Part shown: piece after piece, positions 62,276-64,000 of the stretch
Layout of the letters: each line of letters opens with the position of its first letter
Position numbering within the stretch: the stretch's first letter is position 1
Assembly: GCF_002209565.1 (NCBI RefSeq)
Contig: NZ_NJIH01000005.1
Location: 1 to 64,000 of the forward strand
DNA: 64,000 nucleotides
Reading direction: 5' to 3'
DNA from: Candidimonas nitroreducens
GTDB lineage: Bacteria > Pseudomonadota > Gammaproteobacteria > Burkholderiales > Burkholderiaceae_B
Notes under the pieces: generated by a model
Database searches by the model: none
Told to the model about the DNA's origin: nothing
Seen by the model: only the letters and a program-made list of their open reading frames with translations
Made by a program: the position numbers and the translations under genes

Positions 62276-63220
62276 ATGCCCATGCCTTTGGAATCACTGC
62301 GATTGCGCTCCCGCCCGCCACAGCCTCCGGCCCACAAGACGCGCCGCCGGCCGCGCCTGCATGCCTCGCGGCGGGCCGTACTGCTGTTCGCCCTGGCTGG
62401 CGCCTGCACCGCCGCGCAGGCCGGCGAGGTCGTCGCCGACAAGCTCGACTCCAAGGTGCTGGGCCGCAACCTGCCCTTCACCGCCTACCTGCCCGACGGC
62501 TACTACGATTCCTTCGACACCTTCCCGGTGGTGTACCTGCTGCACGGCTCGGGCGGCGACGAGCACACCTGGGTGCAATTCTTGGGGGCGCGCGAAACCC
62601 TGGACGCCCTGATCCGGCGCAAGGAAATCGCGCCCGTCATCGCCATCATGCCGGCCGGCGGCACGAGCTGGTGGATCGATGGCGCGGCCGAGCACATGCA
62701 GACGGCGCTGCGCACCGAACTGATACCCTACGTGGAAAAGCGCTACCAGGCTACCCCCGACCGCGGCCACCGCGCCATCGCGGGCATCTCCATGGGCGGT
62801 TTCGGCGCATTGAACCTGGTGCTCAGGCATCCCGAACTGTTCTGCGCGGCAGGGCTGCTCAGCCCCGCGGTCTTTCCCGAGCCCGACGCGCAGTCCAGCG
62901 CCCGCGGCGCAAGCGGGCAGTTCGCGCGCGACGGCAAATACGACCCAGCGTTGTGGGCCGCACAAAGCTACCCCGCGCTGCTTCCGGCATATAAAGCCAA
63001 GGGCCAGCCCGTGGCCGCCTACATTAGCAGCGGCGATCGAGATCGCCAAGTCACTCCGGGCATGAGCGCGAACCTGTTCGAAGCGCTGTACGCCGTGCAG
63101 CCCGGCCAGGTACGGCTGCGCGTCGGCGACGGCGCACATGAATGGATGACCTTCCGGGATGCGCTGCCCAAGGCGCTGAAATACATGAACGGTCAGTGCG
63201 GCGGCTACAAGCAGCCTTGA
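62276..63220 (+). CDS. Exported esterase (esterase D/antigen 85 family)
   Basis: The 314-residue protein has a long basic N-terminus and a hydrophobic signal (ASRRAVLLFALAGACTAAQAGE), with an SRRAVLL stretch that is reminiscent of a Tat signal. The alpha/beta hydrolase core of the esterase D type includes LPFTAYLPDGYYDSFDTFPVVYLLHGSGGDEHTWVQF, the nucleophile elbow AGISMGGFGALNL near residue 168, an acid in SSGDRDRQV and the catalytic His in DGAHEWMTF. It probably cleaves an ester in the periplasm; the substrate is unknown. The upstream region is the 11-bp minisatellite. No clear ribosome site is seen at the ATG. Confidence 0.87.
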   Translation: MPMPLESLRLRSRPPQPPAHKTRRRPRLHASRRAVLLFALAGACTAAQAGEVVADKLDSKVLGRNLPFTAYLPDGYYDSFDTFPVVYLLHGSGGDEHTWVQFLGARETLDALIRRKEIAPVIAIMPAGGTSWWIDGAAEHMQTALRTELIPYVEKRYQATPDRGHRAIAGISMGGFGALNLVLRHPELFCAAGLLSPAVFPEPDAQSSARGASGQFARDGKYDPALWAAQSYPALLPAYKAKGQPVAAYISSGDRDRQVTPGMSANLFEALYAVQPGQVRLRVGDGAHEWMTFRDALPKALKYMNGQCGGYKQP

Positions 63221-63286
63221 ACCAGCAGCCTTGAAAGCGATCTGGCCTGTCCGGCGCTTGCCGCAAGCAGCCGGGGCACGGCCTGC

Positions 63287-63865
63287 CTAGCGGGCCGGGG
63301 TTCCACCCTCGCTGCCGGCGTCGCCGCTGCCCTGCCCTCCCGAACCCTTGCCGGCGTCTTGCGCGCCATTATCCGGGCTGGTCGCGGGCGCGCTGCCGGC
63401 TGGCGCGGGCACCCCGCCCGGCTCGGCATATTTGCCGCCGGCGCGGAAATTGGCTTCCTGCATCTCGGCGACACAGCGCGAATTGCCGAAGAACACCACC
63501 TTGCCATTCCTGGCCACGATCACAGCCGCGGCCGTGTCCGAATAAACGGCCGGGAATTCGTAGCAGGTATAGCCCTGGGGATTGCCCGATTTCTCTTTGG
63601 GAGGCTCGCCCATGGCCCGCAGTATGGGCGCCGCGTCCTGCCCCACTTGCACGCCGTTGGGCACACCCTGCAACTTCAGTTGCCGCGCATCGCGCCCCTG
63701 CGCCGTATCGGCGGAAGACGAGGCACCGAACATACTGCCCAGCTGCCCATGCGCGACCCCATAGCCCGCACTTGCCGCCGAGCCGCTCAGCAGCGGCGCA
63801 GCACATCCGGCCAGCATGGCCGTACCCATCAAGGCAATGGTCAGGGAAAGATTGATTCGTCGCAT
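63287..63865 (-). CDS. Putative lipoprotein, function unknown
   Basis: From MRRINLSLTIALMG the protein has 192 residues, with a lipobox LAGC (Cys21). The N-terminal mature part is small-residue-rich (PLLSGSAASAGYGVAHGQLGSMFGASSS). The middle (VQVGQDAAPILRAMGEPPKEKSGNPQGYTCYEFPAVYSDTAAAVIVARNGKVVFFGNSRCVAEMQEANF) looks like a compact beta fold with two cysteines, comparable to SmpA/BamE-like lipoproteins in its GEPP and Y-F strands. The C-terminal 45 residues are Gly/Ser/Ala-rich and disordered. I do not recognise a named family. The start at 63865 was chosen for the lipobox; the frame stays open upstream as far as the window end through the hexamer repeat. Confidence 0.8.
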   Translation of the reverse strand: MRRINLSLTIALMGTAMLAGCAAPLLSGSAASAGYGVAHGQLGSMFGASSSADTAQGRDARQLKLQGVPNGVQVGQDAAPILRAMGEPPKEKSGNPQGYTCYEFPAVYSDTAAAVIVARNGKVVFFGNSRCVAEMQEANFRAGGKYAEPGGVPAPAGSAPATSPDNGAQDAGKGSGGQGSGDAGSEGGTPAR

Positions 63866-63943
63866 CTTATTATGGCCATCCATGGGCTGACGACACACCT
63901 CGCCGGCCAGGGCAATCTGCCGCTCCAATCGGCGCCGATGCCG

Positions 63944-64000
63944 GCATCCGCATCCGCATCCGCATCCGCATCCGCATCCGCATCCGCATCCGCATCCGCA
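63944..64000. repeat. GCATCC hexanucleotide tandem repeat, truncated by the window
   Basis: At least nine and a half perfect copies of GCATCC run from 63944 to the last base. All six reading frames through it are open (for example Ala-Ser on the plus strand and Gly-Cys or Asp-Ala on the minus strand). The right end lies outside the window, so its full length and any gene it belongs to cannot be seen. Confidence 0.95.

Noticed and set aside
62136-62321. A minus-strand small protein with RLCQAYARS-like repeats over the minisatellite
   Set aside because: Its repeats are only the translation of the 11-bp tandem array, and there is no start signal or homology.
63944-64000. CRISPR or REP array at the window end
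   Set aside because: It is a simple 6-bp tandem repeat without spacers.

Overview
The window is GC-rich, densely coded DNA from a betaproteobacterium, most likely of the Alcaligenaceae (Bordetella/Achromobacter group). The evidence is the methylcitrate genes, the EarP/EF-P(Arg32) pair, a DUF2863 protein, a Bug (TctC-type) receptor, the pcaQ-pcaHGB arrangement, many CoA-transferase and acyl-CoA dehydrogenase genes, and a Burkholderiales-type Vi-antigen capsule locus carrying a vexL lyase gene. The genus is inferred; no rRNA or tRNA gene was seen.

Layout. 1-10.7 kb is housekeeping carbon metabolism: the end of prpC, prpD, glutathione reductase, three small genes, then acnB and acnA in tandem. 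A striking palindromic operator candidate lies before acnB and a perfect 32-bp terminator palindrome lies between the two aconitases. 10.7-24.5 kb is one tightly coupled minus-strand operon, tviB-tviD-tviE-vexA-vexB-vexC-vexD-vexE-vexL, for making, lipidating, exporting and trimming a Vi-like aminouronic acid capsule. It lacks tviC. Its ABC ATPase VexC has lost the recognisable Walker A lysine, catalytic glutamate, signature and H-loop. Its permease VexB carries an N-terminal extension of about 200 residues. A low-GC gap and a decayed IS4-type transposase lie upstream (24.5-25.2 kb).

25.2-29 kb holds DUF2863, earP, efp and a DUF1178 gene. 29-35.7 kb is a four-gene peptide-type ABC importer. 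35.7-39.6 kb holds a secreted nuclease, an AidB-like acyl-CoA dehydrogenase, corA and a DUF423 gene. 39.6-44.7 kb is an acyl-CoA dehydrogenase/Bug receptor/CoA-transferase operon facing a LysR gene. 44.8-48.6 kb is the protocatechuate cluster pcaHGB with divergent pcaQ.

48.7-58.7 kb looks like one catabolic island of unknown substrate: CoA-transferase, MaoC, enoyl-CoA hydratase and two AtuA-type genes run one way; TAXI receptor, fused TRAP permease, MaoC, acyl-CoA dehydrogenase and TetR run the other, from a shared AT-rich divergent promoter. 58.9-64 kb holds zwf, pgl, adenine deaminase, an 11-bp minisatellite, an exported esterase, a lipoprotein, and a hexanucleotide tandem repeat running off the end of the window.
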